NCBI GenBank assembly: GCA_016793465.1
Contig: JAEUJW010000010.1
Coordinates: 1-64,000, forward strand
Length of the DNA stretch: 64,000 nt
Reading direction: 5' to 3'
Origin: Myxococcales bacterium
GTDB taxonomy: Bacteria; Myxococcota; Polyangia; Nannocystales; Nannocystaceae
Shown piece after piece: positions 8,440 through 15,767 of the stretch (positions are counted from its first letter, which is position 1; every line of letters starts with the position of its first letter). Below the pieces are notes generated by a model. It was not told the origin of the DNA, searched no databases, and saw only the letters and a list, made by a program, of their open reading frames with translations. The translations under genes and the position numbers were made by a program.

Positions 8440-8712
8440 ATGGCCTCGAAGGACGACCCGGAAGACCTCCCGACCTTCACGACCCGGGTCGGCGGCAGCC
8501 TGAGCGAAGCCCAGCGCGAGATCAGCGACAAGGCGAAGAAGCACGCCGACAGCCCGGGCGACCTCGCCAATCCGGTGCGGGCCAACGACGCCCCCGGAGA
8601 CCCGGGCCACGCCAGCCACGGCAGCCACGGCAGCCACGGCTCGCACGGCAGCCACGGCAGCCACGGCAGCCACGGCAGCCACGGCTCTCACGGCAGCCAC
8701 GGCAGCTGGTAG
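8440..8712 (+). CDS. Putative RiPP precursor with C-terminal (His-Gly-Ser)10 repeat
   Basis: A 90-residue protein in two parts. Residues 1-56 look like a leader: charged, with a short helical stretch SLSEAQREISDKAKKHA. From H57 the chain is HAS, then ten consecutive His-Gly-Ser triplets (60-89), ending in a single Trp at position 90. The stop codon is 2 bp before a radical SAM gene. This resembles the logic of His-Xaa-Ser and triceptide systems, in which a radical SAM enzyme crosslinks an aromatic or His residue to the third residue of a repeated triplet. That the protein is modified, and what the product does, is inference. A metal-binding low-complexity tail is the alternative. Confidence 0.8.
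   Translation: MASKDDPEDLPTFTTRVGGSLSEAQREISDKAKKHADSPGDLANPVRANDAPGDPGHASHGSHGSHGSHGSHGSHGSHGSHGSHGSHGSW
8608..8706 (+). repeat. 9-bp tandem repeat encoding His-Xaa-Ser triplets
   Basis: Eleven 9-bp units in frame: one CAC GCC AGC followed by ten CAC GGC plus a Ser codon. The Ser codon is mostly AGC, with one TCG and one TCT. The codon exchange within Ser while the amino acid is held constant suggests selection on the protein rather than simple slippage alone. Confidence 0.95.
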
Positions 8713-8714
8713 CC

Positions 8715-9710
8715 ATGGACATCGCGGCGCGCATCGAGCAGCAGCGCCCGCGCGTCCACATCTTGACCGGCGCTGTCTGCAACAACAACTGCATCTTCTG
8801 TATGGAGGAGGACCGCGACGGCCGCTACGTCGTCAACTCCGCCACCACCGACGAGTCCGTGCGCTGGATCCTCGGGCGCCACGACGCCTACGAGGAGGTC
8901 TGCTTCACCTCGGGCGAGCCGACCACCAACCCGCGTCTCGGCCACTGGATCGCCATGGCCAGGCGGGCCGGCGCGCGCTGCATCAGCGTGATGACCAACG
9001 GCCGCGCGCTCAGCTACGACAGGTACACGCGGGCCCTGCTGGGCGCCGGCCTCAACCGCGTCTACATCAGCATCCACGGCCACGAGCAGAAGCTGCACGA
9101 GGGCCTCACGCGCACGCCCGGCAGCTTCGATCAAACGGTCGCCGGCATCGACACCGTCGCCAGGTACCTGCGCCACGGCGTCGCCCTGCACACCAGCACG
9201 GTCGTCACCCGGCGCAACCTCCCGCACCTCGGCGACATCTACGCCTTCCTGCGCGGCCACGGCGTGCAGCAGGTCGTGTTCAACGTCATGCAGGCCAACG
9301 GGCGGGCCAACACCTACTTCGAGCAGCTGTTCCCGACCTACACCGAGATCGCCGCGGCCGCCGAGTCGTTCCTGCGCGAGGCCGGCGCGCGCGAGTCGCC
9401 CGTGCAGGCGTTCTTCGTCGACATCCCGCTGTGCACCACCACGCGGCTGCCCGATCACAACCGCGGCTACGTCGAGGCCTACGACCACTACGAGCCGCCG
9501 AACCCCGGCCACGACATCGTCGCCGACCTCGAGTCGCGCCGCGCCGGCGAGCGCGGCGAGCTCGTGCAGATCCGCCGCGGCGACCTCGACGACAGCAACC
9601 GCCGCAAGCGCCCCGAGTGCGCCGCCTGCCGCCACGACCGCGTGTGCGAGGGCGTGTGGGGCAACTACCTCCGGCGCCACGGCTGGGCCGAGTTCGTGCC
9701 CGTGCCATGA
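8715..9710 (+). CDS. Radical SAM enzyme, putative peptide maturase
   Basis: A 331-residue radical SAM enzyme. The 4Fe-4S motif is C22-NNN-C26-IF-C29 (CX3CX2C), followed by TSGEPTTNP, the GGEP-like SAM-binding segment, and SIHGHEQKLHEGLTRTPGSF in the barrel. The C-terminus carries C302-AA-C305-x5-C311 then GVWGNYLRRHGW, a shortened SPASM-like cysteine cluster that could hold an auxiliary cluster, as in peptide-modifying members. It begins 2 bp after the His-Gly-Ser gene and overlaps the next gene by 4 bp (ATGA), so the three should be co-translated. The likely substrate is the His-Gly-Ser repeat protein. Reaction type (crosslink, epimerisation or other) cannot be read from sequence. Confidence 0.88.
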   Translation: MDIAARIEQQRPRVHILTGAVCNNNCIFCMEEDRDGRYVVNSATTDESVRWILGRHDAYEEVCFTSGEPTTNPRLGHWIAMARRAGARCISVMTNGRALSYDRYTRALLGAGLNRVYISIHGHEQKLHEGLTRTPGSFDQTVAGIDTVARYLRHGVALHTSTVVTRRNLPHLGDIYAFLRGHGVQQVVFNVMQANGRANTYFEQLFPTYTEIAAAAESFLREAGARESPVQAFFVDIPLCTTTRLPDHNRGYVEAYDHYEPPNPGHDIVADLESRRAGERGELVQIRRGDLDDSNRRKRPECAACRHDRVCEGVWGNYLRRHGWAEFVPVP

Positions 9711-10576
9711 CCGGCGTGCTCGCGCTCGACCTCGAGGCCCGCACGCTCGCCGCCTGGCGCCGCGCCTGCGGCGACATCCTCGGCCACGTCCCGCGCCTCG
9801 GCCGCGACGCCGGCGGACCCGTGCTCGAGTTCGTCGCCGAGACCAGCGACATGTACCGCAAGGCCGTCGCCGACATCCGCGTGTTCCCCCGGCCCGGCGT
9901 GCGCGCCCACCTCGCGCGCCTCGGCTACGCCTGGGGCCCCGACGGATCGATCACCACCGTGCCCACCCCGCTGAGCCTGCGCCCGCGCATGCGCGCGCTC
10001 GGCCTCGACGCCGGCTTCGTGCCCGAGATCCACCCGATCCGCGGCCTCTACATGTCCAAGAGGACATGGCTGCTGCGCCAGTGCGCCGGGTTCGTCCCGG
10101 TCACCGTCGGCACCGCCGCCTACTACCGCCGCGTCGCCCTGCAGCGGCGCCTGCCGAGCACCCGTCACTTCCGCGAGCACCTGCGCTACCACCTCCACGG
10201 CCTCCAGCACGACATGACGCGCCACGCCCTCATGCTCCACCTCGTGCCCGCGGCCGCCGTGCGCGGGCTCGGCGAGCGCGTGCGGGCCGCCGTCGCCGCC
10301 GCCCCCGGCCTGCACGTGCCCGAGCCGCTGGCCCGCTTCTACGAGAACGACCTCACCGGCTACTGCCAGGCCGTGTGGCGCGACCTCCCCGACCCCGCCG
10401 CCTTCACCGCCGTGTTCGACCACCCGCCGAACCTCGCCCAGCTCCACGCCGCGCTCGCCGCCCGCGTCGCCGAGTCGCGACGCCCGCTCCGCCAGCGCCT
10501 GTTCGGCCCGCTCGCCCCGACCCCGACCTTCCACGTCGTTCTGCCGCCGCAGCCCCGACCCGGCGACCGCGGTTGA
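9707..10576 (+). CDS. Uncharacterised partner of the His-Gly-Ser/radical SAM pair
   Basis: A 289-residue protein of unknown family, translationally coupled (ATGA overlap) to the radical SAM gene. It has no signal peptide or membrane helix and is rich in Arg, His and aromatic residues. Recognisable stretches are EFVAETSDMYRKAVADIRVF near 45-64, EIHPIRGLYMSKRTWLLRQCAG and RHFREHLRYHLHGLQHDMTRH, a His-dense segment in the middle. I find no catalytic motif I can name. Its position suggests a second modification enzyme, a precursor-binding partner, or an immunity or export helper. A perfect CATGTCC-aaga-GGACATG palindrome lies inside the gene at 10051-10068. Confidence 0.8.
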   Translation: MTGVLALDLEARTLAAWRRACGDILGHVPRLGRDAGGPVLEFVAETSDMYRKAVADIRVFPRPGVRAHLARLGYAWGPDGSITTVPTPLSLRPRMRALGLDAGFVPEIHPIRGLYMSKRTWLLRQCAGFVPVTVGTAAYYRRVALQRRLPSTRHFREHLRYHLHGLQHDMTRHALMLHLVPAAAVRGLGERVRAAVAAAPGLHVPEPLARFYENDLTGYCQAVWRDLPDPAAFTAVFDHPPNLAQLHAALAARVAESRRPLRQRLFGPLAPTPTFHVVLPPQPRPGDRG

Positions 10577-10671
10577 AGTCGTGTGCGTCGCGCCGCGGTG
10601 ACACGCGCCCCGACCCGCGTCCACGCGGCCGCGCCGGTCCGTCGGCGCGGCCGTCGTCGCGCGGGCTGGTG
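10577..10671. other. Short intergenic between operon and cytochrome gene
   Basis: About 95 bp of GC-rich sequence with no gene and no obvious terminator before the TATCGT hexamer of the next gene. Confidence 0.35.
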
Positions 10672-10677
10672 TATCGT
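10672..10677 (+). promoter_or_regulatory. Putative -10 element (TATCGT)
   Basis: TATCGT ends 6 nt before the ATG of the di-haem lipoprotein gene with no Shine-Dalgarno between; part of the leaderless pattern. Confidence 0.5.
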
Positions 10678-10683
10678 CCGGGC

Positions 10684-12165
10684 ATGCGCGCCCTGCTCGC
10701 CCTGCTCCCCGCGTCGCTCCTCGCCTGCACCTCGACGCCCGCGGGCGGCTCCGGCGGCTCCAGCGGCGAGGCCGGCGACACCGGCAGCGGCGGCGAGGCC
10801 CCGACCACCTCCGACGCGACCACCGACGCGACCACCGGCGACGTCCCGCCCGGCATGATCCCGATCCCCGCCGACGACCAGCGCAGCGGCGACCCCGAGG
10901 CCGGCTACCACGCGCTCGTCAACAACGGCTACGTCACCTGCGGCATCCCGTGGACGGCCTACAGCCAGGTGTTCGGCGAGGCCCCCGAGGCCGACCGCCT
11001 GCCCGGCCGCGACGGCAAGAACGCGGCCCTGCCGTACCACCAGACCGCCTTCACCAGCGCCGGCGGCGTCGAGCTGGTGTCCGCCAATTGCCTGCAGTGT
11101 CACGCCGGGCGCATCAACGGAGAGCTCGTGATCGGCCTCGGCGACTCGACCGGCGACTACACCGCGCCGGTCGGCAGCACCGCGGCCCTCGCCGCCGCCC
11201 TGCTCAGCGACCCCGCCGAGCAGGCCGAGCTGCAGCGGTTCGTCGATCGCCTGGCCGCCATCGAGCCGTACACCCAGACGCTCACCATCGGCGTCAACCC
11301 GGCCGACGCCGTCGCCGCCGTGCTGTTCGCCCACCGCGACCGCGAGACCTTCGCGTGGCACGACCCGCCGCTGCTCGACCTCCCCGAGCCCGCGCCGATC
11401 CCCGTCGACGTCCCGCCGTGGTGGTGGATGAAGAAGAAGCACGCCATGTTCTACGTGGCCGGCGGCCGCGGCGACCACTCGCGCACGATGATGGCGAGCG
11501 CCACCCTGTGCACCGACGACATCGACGAGGCCCGGGCCATCGACGCCTACTTCCCAGACATCCACGCCTACGTCACCTCGATCGAGCCCCCGAAGTACCC
11601 GTTCGCCGTCGACGCCGCGCTCGCCGCCGCCGGGCGCCCGGTCTTCGAGGCGACCTGCAGCGGCTGCCACGGCACCTACGGGCCGGACGGCGTCTACCCC
11701 AACCTGCTGGCGCCGATCGCCGTCGTCGGCACCGACCCGGTGCTCGCCCAGGGCGCGGCCCAGTTCTCCGACCGCTTCCTCGACTGGTTCAACGGCTCGT
11801 TCTACGGCGAGGTCGCCCACCTCGCGCCCGAGCAGGGCTACATGGCGCCGCCGCTCGACGGCGTGTGGGCCTCGGCCCCGTACTTCCACAACGGCTCGGT
11901 GCCCACCGTCGCCGCGGTGCTCGACAGCGGCGCCCGCCCGACCTACTGGACGCGCACCTTCGACTCCACCGACTACGACCCCGCCGCGCTCGGCTGGCAG
12001 ATCACCGCCCTCGATCACGGCCAGGCCGACGAGCCCGCGGCGGCCGAGCGCAAGAAGATCTATGACACCACCCTGCCCGGGCACGGCAACGGCGGGCACC
12101 CGTTCGGCGACGGGCTGACGGCGGACGAGCGCCTCGCCGTGCTCGAATACCTGAAGACGCTGTGA
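10684..12165 (+). CDS. Di-haem cytochrome c-type lipoprotein
   Basis: A 493-residue exported lipoprotein. The signal MRALLALLPASLLAC ends in a lipobox Cys and is followed by a Gly/Ser/Thr linker. Two c-type haem sites are visible: CLQCH at 136-140 and CSGCH at 325-329, plus downstream Met and His residues (for example QGYMAPPLDGVWASAPYFHNGS) that could be distal ligands. The last segment resembles the c-type domains of di-haem peroxidase/MauG-like proteins (LDGVWASAPYFHNG, close to the LDGIW..APYLHNGSVP pattern common in such proteins). Probable role: periplasmic or surface electron transfer. The start ATG follows TATCGT at 6 nt and agrees with the lipoprotein signal. Confidence 0.85.
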   Translation: MRALLALLPASLLACTSTPAGGSGGSSGEAGDTGSGGEAPTTSDATTDATTGDVPPGMIPIPADDQRSGDPEAGYHALVNNGYVTCGIPWTAYSQVFGEAPEADRLPGRDGKNAALPYHQTAFTSAGGVELVSANCLQCHAGRINGELVIGLGDSTGDYTAPVGSTAALAAALLSDPAEQAELQRFVDRLAAIEPYTQTLTIGVNPADAVAAVLFAHRDRETFAWHDPPLLDLPEPAPIPVDVPPWWWMKKKHAMFYVAGGRGDHSRTMMASATLCTDDIDEARAIDAYFPDIHAYVTSIEPPKYPFAVDAALAAAGRPVFEATCSGCHGTYGPDGVYPNLLAPIAVVGTDPVLAQGAAQFSDRFLDWFNGSFYGEVAHLAPEQGYMAPPLDGVWASAPYFHNGSVPTVAAVLDSGARPTYWTRTFDSTDYDPAALGWQITALDHGQADEPAAAERKKIYDTTLPGHGNGGHPFGDGLTADERLAVLEYLKTL

Positions 12166-12188
12166 GCCGCGGGCCGCCGGCGAACAGG

Positions 12189-12194
12189 TATGCT
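12189..12194 (+). promoter_or_regulatory. Putative -10 element (TATGCT)
   Basis: TATGCT ends 6 nt before the ATG of the AbfD-like gene; no Shine-Dalgarno lies between. Confidence 0.5.
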
Positions 12195-12200
12195 GCCCGC

Positions 12201-13700
12201 ATGACGTCGAGCGAGACACCACCGGCCTGGCTGCGTCCCCGGGCGCCGATCGGCAGCGGCGCCGAGTACGTCGAGAGCCTGCGCGGGCGCGACCTGCGGG
12301 TGTTCTACATGGGCGAGCGGATCGCCGAGCCGGTCGATCACCCGGTCATCCGCCCGTCGATCGCCGCGGTCGCGCGGACCTACGACCTCGCCGTCGAGGA
12401 CCCGGCGCTCGCCACCGCGGTGGTCGGCGAGACCGGGCGGCGGGTCAACCGCTTCCTGCACGTGACCGAGAGCGTCGACGACGTGGTCATGCAGAACCGC
12501 ATGCAGCGGCGGCTCGGCCAGCAGACGGGCACCTGCTTCCAGCGCTGCGTGGGCATGGACGCGATCAACGCCCTGCACGCCACCACCTGGTCGATCGACC
12601 AGGCGCACGGCACCGCCTACCACGCGCGGCTGACGGCGTTCGTGCGGGCCATGCAGGCCCAGAACCTCGTGATCGGCGGGGCCATGACCGACCCCAAGGG
12701 CGACCGCAGCAAGGGCCCGTCGGATCAGCCGGAGCCCGAGGTGTTCACGCGGGTGGTCGAGCGGCGGCCCGGCGGCGTGGTCATCCGCGGGGCCAAGGCG
12801 CACCAGACCGGGTGCATCAACTCGCACTGGATCATCGTCATGCCGACCATGCGCCTCGGCCCGCGCGACCGCGACCACGCGATCGTGTGCGCCGTCCCAG
12901 TCGACCATCCGGGGCTGACGTTCGTGGTCGGGCGGCAGTCGTGCGACACGCGCGCGCTCGAGGGCGGGCGCGTCGATCAGGGCAACCCGGGCTACTCCGG
13001 GCAGGAGGCGCTGATCGTCATCCGCGACGTGTTCGTGCCCGACGAGCTGGTGTTCATGGACGGCGAGACCGGCTTCGCGGCCGAGCTGGTCGAGCGCTTC
13101 ACCGCCTATCACCGCCGCAGCTACGTGTGCAAGACCGGGGTCGGCGACGTGCTGATCGGCGCGGCGGCCCTGATCGCCGACTACAACGGCGTCGCCGGGG
13201 TCTCGCACGTGCGCGACAAGCTGGTCGAGATGGCCCACCTCAACGAGACGATCTACGGCGCCGGCATCGCCTCGTCGCACGAGTCGCGGCCGACCCCGGC
13301 CGGGAACTTCCAGAACGACGACCTGCTGGCCAACGTGTGCAAGCACAACGTCACGCGGTTCCCCTACGAGATGGCGCGGCTGGCCCAGGACCTCGCGGGC
13401 GGGCTGCTGGCCACCCTGCCATCGCAGGCGGACTTCGAACACGACGAGATCGGACCGCTGCTGAAGCAGCTGCTCGGCGGGCGCGAGGGCGCCTCGGCGG
13501 AGGCGCGCGCGCGGGTGCTGCGGCTCATCGAGAACCTCACGCTCGGGCGCGGCGCCGTCGGCTACCTGACCGAGTCGATGCACGGGGCCGGCTCGCCGCA
13601 GGCCCAGCGCATCCAGATCGCCCGGCAGATGCAGGTCGACGACAAGAAGCGGCTGGCGCGGCGGCTCGCCGGGCTCGCGGACGACGACACGCCGGTGTGA
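12201..13700 (+). CDS. 4-hydroxybutyryl-CoA dehydratase-like flavin/Fe-S enzyme (HpaB superfamily)
   Basis: A 499-residue member of the 4-hydroxyphenylacetate 3-hydroxylase/4-hydroxybutyryl-CoA dehydratase superfamily. The dehydratase-specific 4Fe-4S ligands appear to be present: TGTC112-FQR-C116-VGMDA matches the CX3C pair, and YH304-RRSYV-C310-KTGVGDV supplies the His and the third Cys. FAD-type acyl-CoA dehydrogenase-fold segments follow (GVGDVLIGAAALIADYNG). Clostridial AbfD converts 4-hydroxybutyryl-CoA to crotonyl-CoA through a ketyl radical. The His-to-Cys spacing is one residue shorter than I recall for the clostridial enzyme. No companion CoA-transferase or dehydrogenase is nearby, so the substrate is uncertain. 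The gene ends 10 bp before a convergent gene. Confidence 0.82.
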   Translation: MTSSETPPAWLRPRAPIGSGAEYVESLRGRDLRVFYMGERIAEPVDHPVIRPSIAAVARTYDLAVEDPALATAVVGETGRRVNRFLHVTESVDDVVMQNRMQRRLGQQTGTCFQRCVGMDAINALHATTWSIDQAHGTAYHARLTAFVRAMQAQNLVIGGAMTDPKGDRSKGPSDQPEPEVFTRVVERRPGGVVIRGAKAHQTGCINSHWIIVMPTMRLGPRDRDHAIVCAVPVDHPGLTFVVGRQSCDTRALEGGRVDQGNPGYSGQEALIVIRDVFVPDELVFMDGETGFAAELVERFTAYHRRSYVCKTGVGDVLIGAAALIADYNGVAGVSHVRDKLVEMAHLNETIYGAGIASSHESRPTPAGNFQNDDLLANVCKHNVTRFPYEMARLAQDLAGGLLATLPSQADFEHDEIGPLLKQLLGGREGASAEARARVLRLIENLTLGRGAVGYLTESMHGAGSPQAQRIQIARQMQVDDKKRLARRLAGLADDDTPV

Positions 13701-13710
13701 TCGCGCGGCG

Positions 13711-14898
13711 TCAGAGGTCCTCGATCTGCTGCGCGGTGCAGTCGTCGGGGGCCACGCGCGGGTTGCAGCGCGAGGGGTCGCCGCCGGGGATCTCGACGAA
13801 GTACTCGAGCTCGCCCTTCGGCGCCGGGTAGTCGGTGCTGATGAACGTCGCGCCGCTGGCGAGCGCCGCCTCGGCGCGGGTGTGGTCGTCGGCGAACGGC
13901 TCGACGTTGTCGGCGTCGGCCCGCGTACGCACGAGGTGGCCGGCGTCGACGATCGCGGCGATCTCGTCGGCGTCGGCGATCGGGTCGTTGATCGAGTGGA
14001 CCGCGGCGTACGGCAGCGTGAGGTCGCCGAACGCGTCGGGGAACAGCAGCTTGCCGGCGGTGCCGGCCTGCACGTAGCGCGCGCGCCAGCTCTCGCCGTC
14101 GTGGAGCACGAGCAGCAGCTTGCCGCGGGTCGCGTCGATGCTCGGCCAGCCGCGCGTGGCGATCGCCGTCGGCAGGTCGGGCGCGTCGCCCTGCACGTCG
14201 TCGGGCGTCAGCACGCGCTCGCGCGGCCAGACCGCGAGGATCTGCTGCTCGAGGTCGGCGAGCCAGGCGTCGGCCATGATCTGGTTGAACGCGGTCTTGA
14301 CCTCGATCATCACGTACAGCAGGTGGTGCCCCGGGTGCGCGTCCGACCAGCCGCGCAGCGCCTGCAAGCACGCGCCGAGGGTCGCGCAGGTCGTCATCTC
14401 GTCGAGCAGCTCGAGGTGGTACACGGCGATCGGCGCGCCCGGGTCGCCGAAGTGGACGTCGAGCTCGAACTTGCGGACGCCGCCGTCGAGCTGCTCCGCC
14501 AGCGGACGGTGGGTGTAGTCGAGGTCCTTGACCGACGAGCCCGACGACACGTGGTAGCTGTTGTGCGTGCCGAGGGCCTGCAGGTGGTTGAGGCGCAGGC
14601 CCGCGATCGGCGCGCCGGTGGTCTCACCGGTGGTGCTCCCGATGGTGCCGCCCGTGGTGCTCCCGCTCGACTCGCCGGTCGACGTCGTGGGCGCGCCGCT
14701 CGTCGCCTCGCCGCCGCCCTCGCTGCTGTGCTGCTCGCTCGGCACGCCGACCTTCAGGCACGGCGCGCAGCCGACGCCCGCGGTGAGGCCCGACAGCGCG
14801 ACGGCGAGCAAGCTCTGGCGGCGGGCCAGGATCGCCGCGCGATCGGGGTCGTGCGCGGCGCTGGGGACGGGGGCCTCGGGCAGGTCGTCGCGGATCAT
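13711..14898 (-). CDS. PI-PLC-like phosphodiesterase lipoprotein
   Basis: A 395-residue exported protein resembling calcium-dependent phosphoinositide phospholipase C proteins of bacteria (TIM-barrel phosphodiesterases). The N-terminus has ILARRQSLLAVALSGLTAGVGC, a basic segment, hydrophobic core and lipobox Cys, then a Gly/Ser/Thr linker. The catalytic part starts LNHLQALGTHNSYHV, with the GTHNSYH His motif, and continues FELDVHF and EVKTAFN, corresponding to the metal- and phosphate-binding residues of the family. Near the C-terminus are STDYPAPKGELEYFVEIPGG and two Cys. The likely role is hydrolysis of lipid or phosphodiester substrates outside the cell. The start ATG is preceded by TATCGT at 8 nt. 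Confidence 0.8.
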   Translation of the reverse strand: MIRDDLPEAPVPSAAHDPDRAAILARRQSLLAVALSGLTAGVGCAPCLKVGVPSEQHSSEGGGEATSGAPTTSTGESSGSTTGGTIGSTTGETTGAPIAGLRLNHLQALGTHNSYHVSSGSSVKDLDYTHRPLAEQLDGGVRKFELDVHFGDPGAPIAVYHLELLDEMTTCATLGACLQALRGWSDAHPGHHLLYVMIEVKTAFNQIMADAWLADLEQQILAVWPRERVLTPDDVQGDAPDLPTAIATRGWPSIDATRGKLLLVLHDGESWRARYVQAGTAGKLLFPDAFGDLTLPYAAVHSINDPIADADEIAAIVDAGHLVRTRADADNVEPFADDHTRAEAALASGATFISTDYPAPKGELEYFVEIPGGDPSRCNPRVAPDDCTAQQIEDL

Positions 14899-14906
14899 CG
14901 TCGCCG

Positions 14907-14912
14907 ACGATA
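14907..14912 (-). promoter_or_regulatory. Putative -10 element (TATCGT)
   Basis: On the minus strand TATCGT ends 8 nt before the ATG of the PI-PLC-like gene. Confidence 0.45.
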
Positions 14913-14962
14913 CCGCGAACCGGCGGGTCGGCGCGGCGAGCCGCGACGGCCGCGTCGGCCCG

Positions 14963-15760
14963 TCAGCGGGCGCGGCCCAGCGCGGCGGCGCGGGCCTCGA
15001 CCGCCTCCTTGCAGTCCTTCAGCGGCTTGCCGGTGAGCTGACGGTGGCGCTTGATCGCGGCGATCTTGTCGCCGGCGCGGAGGAGGCGATCGGTCTCGGC
15101 GTCGAACCCGGCCTGCGCCGCGGCCGGCCCCGGCGTCGTCGCGGCGAGCTGGGCCTTGCGGGCCTCGACCGCGTCCTTCGCGGCCTTCAGGCCCACGCCG
15201 GTGCGCTCGCGCCACAGCTTGATCGCCTCGATCATCCGGCCGTCGCGGATCGCCTGGTCGACGGGGTCGGCCGGCGCGGCGGGCAGCGGGATCGCGGGCT
15301 TCGCCGGCGGCGGCGCGGCGGGTGACGGCGGCGCGGGCTTCGGCGCTGCTGGGAGCGCCGGCGTCGTCGCGACCGGCGCGGGCTTCGGCGCTGTTGCGGG
15401 CGCCGGCGTCGTCGCGGCGGGTGGCGGCGGCGCGGGCTTCGGCGCGGCTGCGGGCGCCGGCGTCGCCGCGACCGGCGCGGGCTGGCGGATCGCCAGGTAG
15501 TCCGACGCCTCTTTTAGACCGCAGCCGGTCGCGTCGCGGTAGCGCTTGATCGCGGCGATGCGGTCGCCGCGGCGCACCAGCTCGTCGAGCTCGCGCTCGA
15601 GCGAGCCGGCGCCGCGCCGCTGGCCGAGGTCCCAGTGCATGGCCTCGATGGCCGCGCGGGCGGCGGTCAGGGTGCCGCCGTGGCGCTCCTGGTACAGGCG
15701 GATCGCGGGGATCGTCTTGCACTGCTCGACCAGCGCGCGGATGTCGGCGTCGTCGCTCAT
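14963..15760 (-). CDS. Protein with four L7/L12 C-terminal-domain-like repeats
   Basis: A 265-residue cytoplasmic protein built from four copies of a helix-rich unit resembling the C-terminal domain of ribosomal protein bL12 (pattern DKIAAIKRYRxxTGxGLKEAKxxVE). Units lie near residues 5-45, 55-93, 165-205 and 220-260. An Ala/Pro-rich linker of about 70 residues (repeated PAPAAAPKP-type phrases) separates the first two from the last two. In bL12 this domain recruits translation GTPases; stand-alone copies occur in other proteins with unclear roles, so a protein-protein interaction role is inferred. ATG 15760 is preceded by GAGGTG 4 nt upstream and lies 8 bp after the stop of the upstream gene, so the two are probably cotranscribed. 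Confidence 0.78.
   Translation of the reverse strand: MSDDADIRALVEQCKTIPAIRLYQERHGGTLTAARAAIEAMHWDLGQRRGAGSLERELDELVRRGDRIAAIKRYRDATGCGLKEASDYLAIRQPAPVAATPAPAAAPKPAPPPPAATTPAPATAPKPAPVATTPALPAAPKPAPPSPAAPPPAKPAIPLPAAPADPVDQAIRDGRMIEAIKLWRERTGVGLKAAKDAVEARKAQLAATTPGPAAAQAGFDAETDRLLRAGDKIAAIKRHRQLTGKPLKDCKEAVEARAAALGRAR
15301..15480 (-). repeat. GC-rich internal repeats coding the Ala/Pro linker
   Basis: Imperfect direct repeats of a unit containing GGCGCGGGCTTCGGCGC and a GGCGTCGTCGCG variant code the Ala/Pro-rich linker of the L7/L12-like protein. They expand the linker without breaking the frame. Confidence 0.7.
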
Positions 15761-15767
15761 GGTCACC

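Noticed and set aside
8608..8706. Tandem 9-bp repeats as a CRISPR-like or microsatellite element
   Set aside because: The units are contiguous without spacers, stay in frame, and end precisely in TGG plus stop within a gene, so they are coding repeats.
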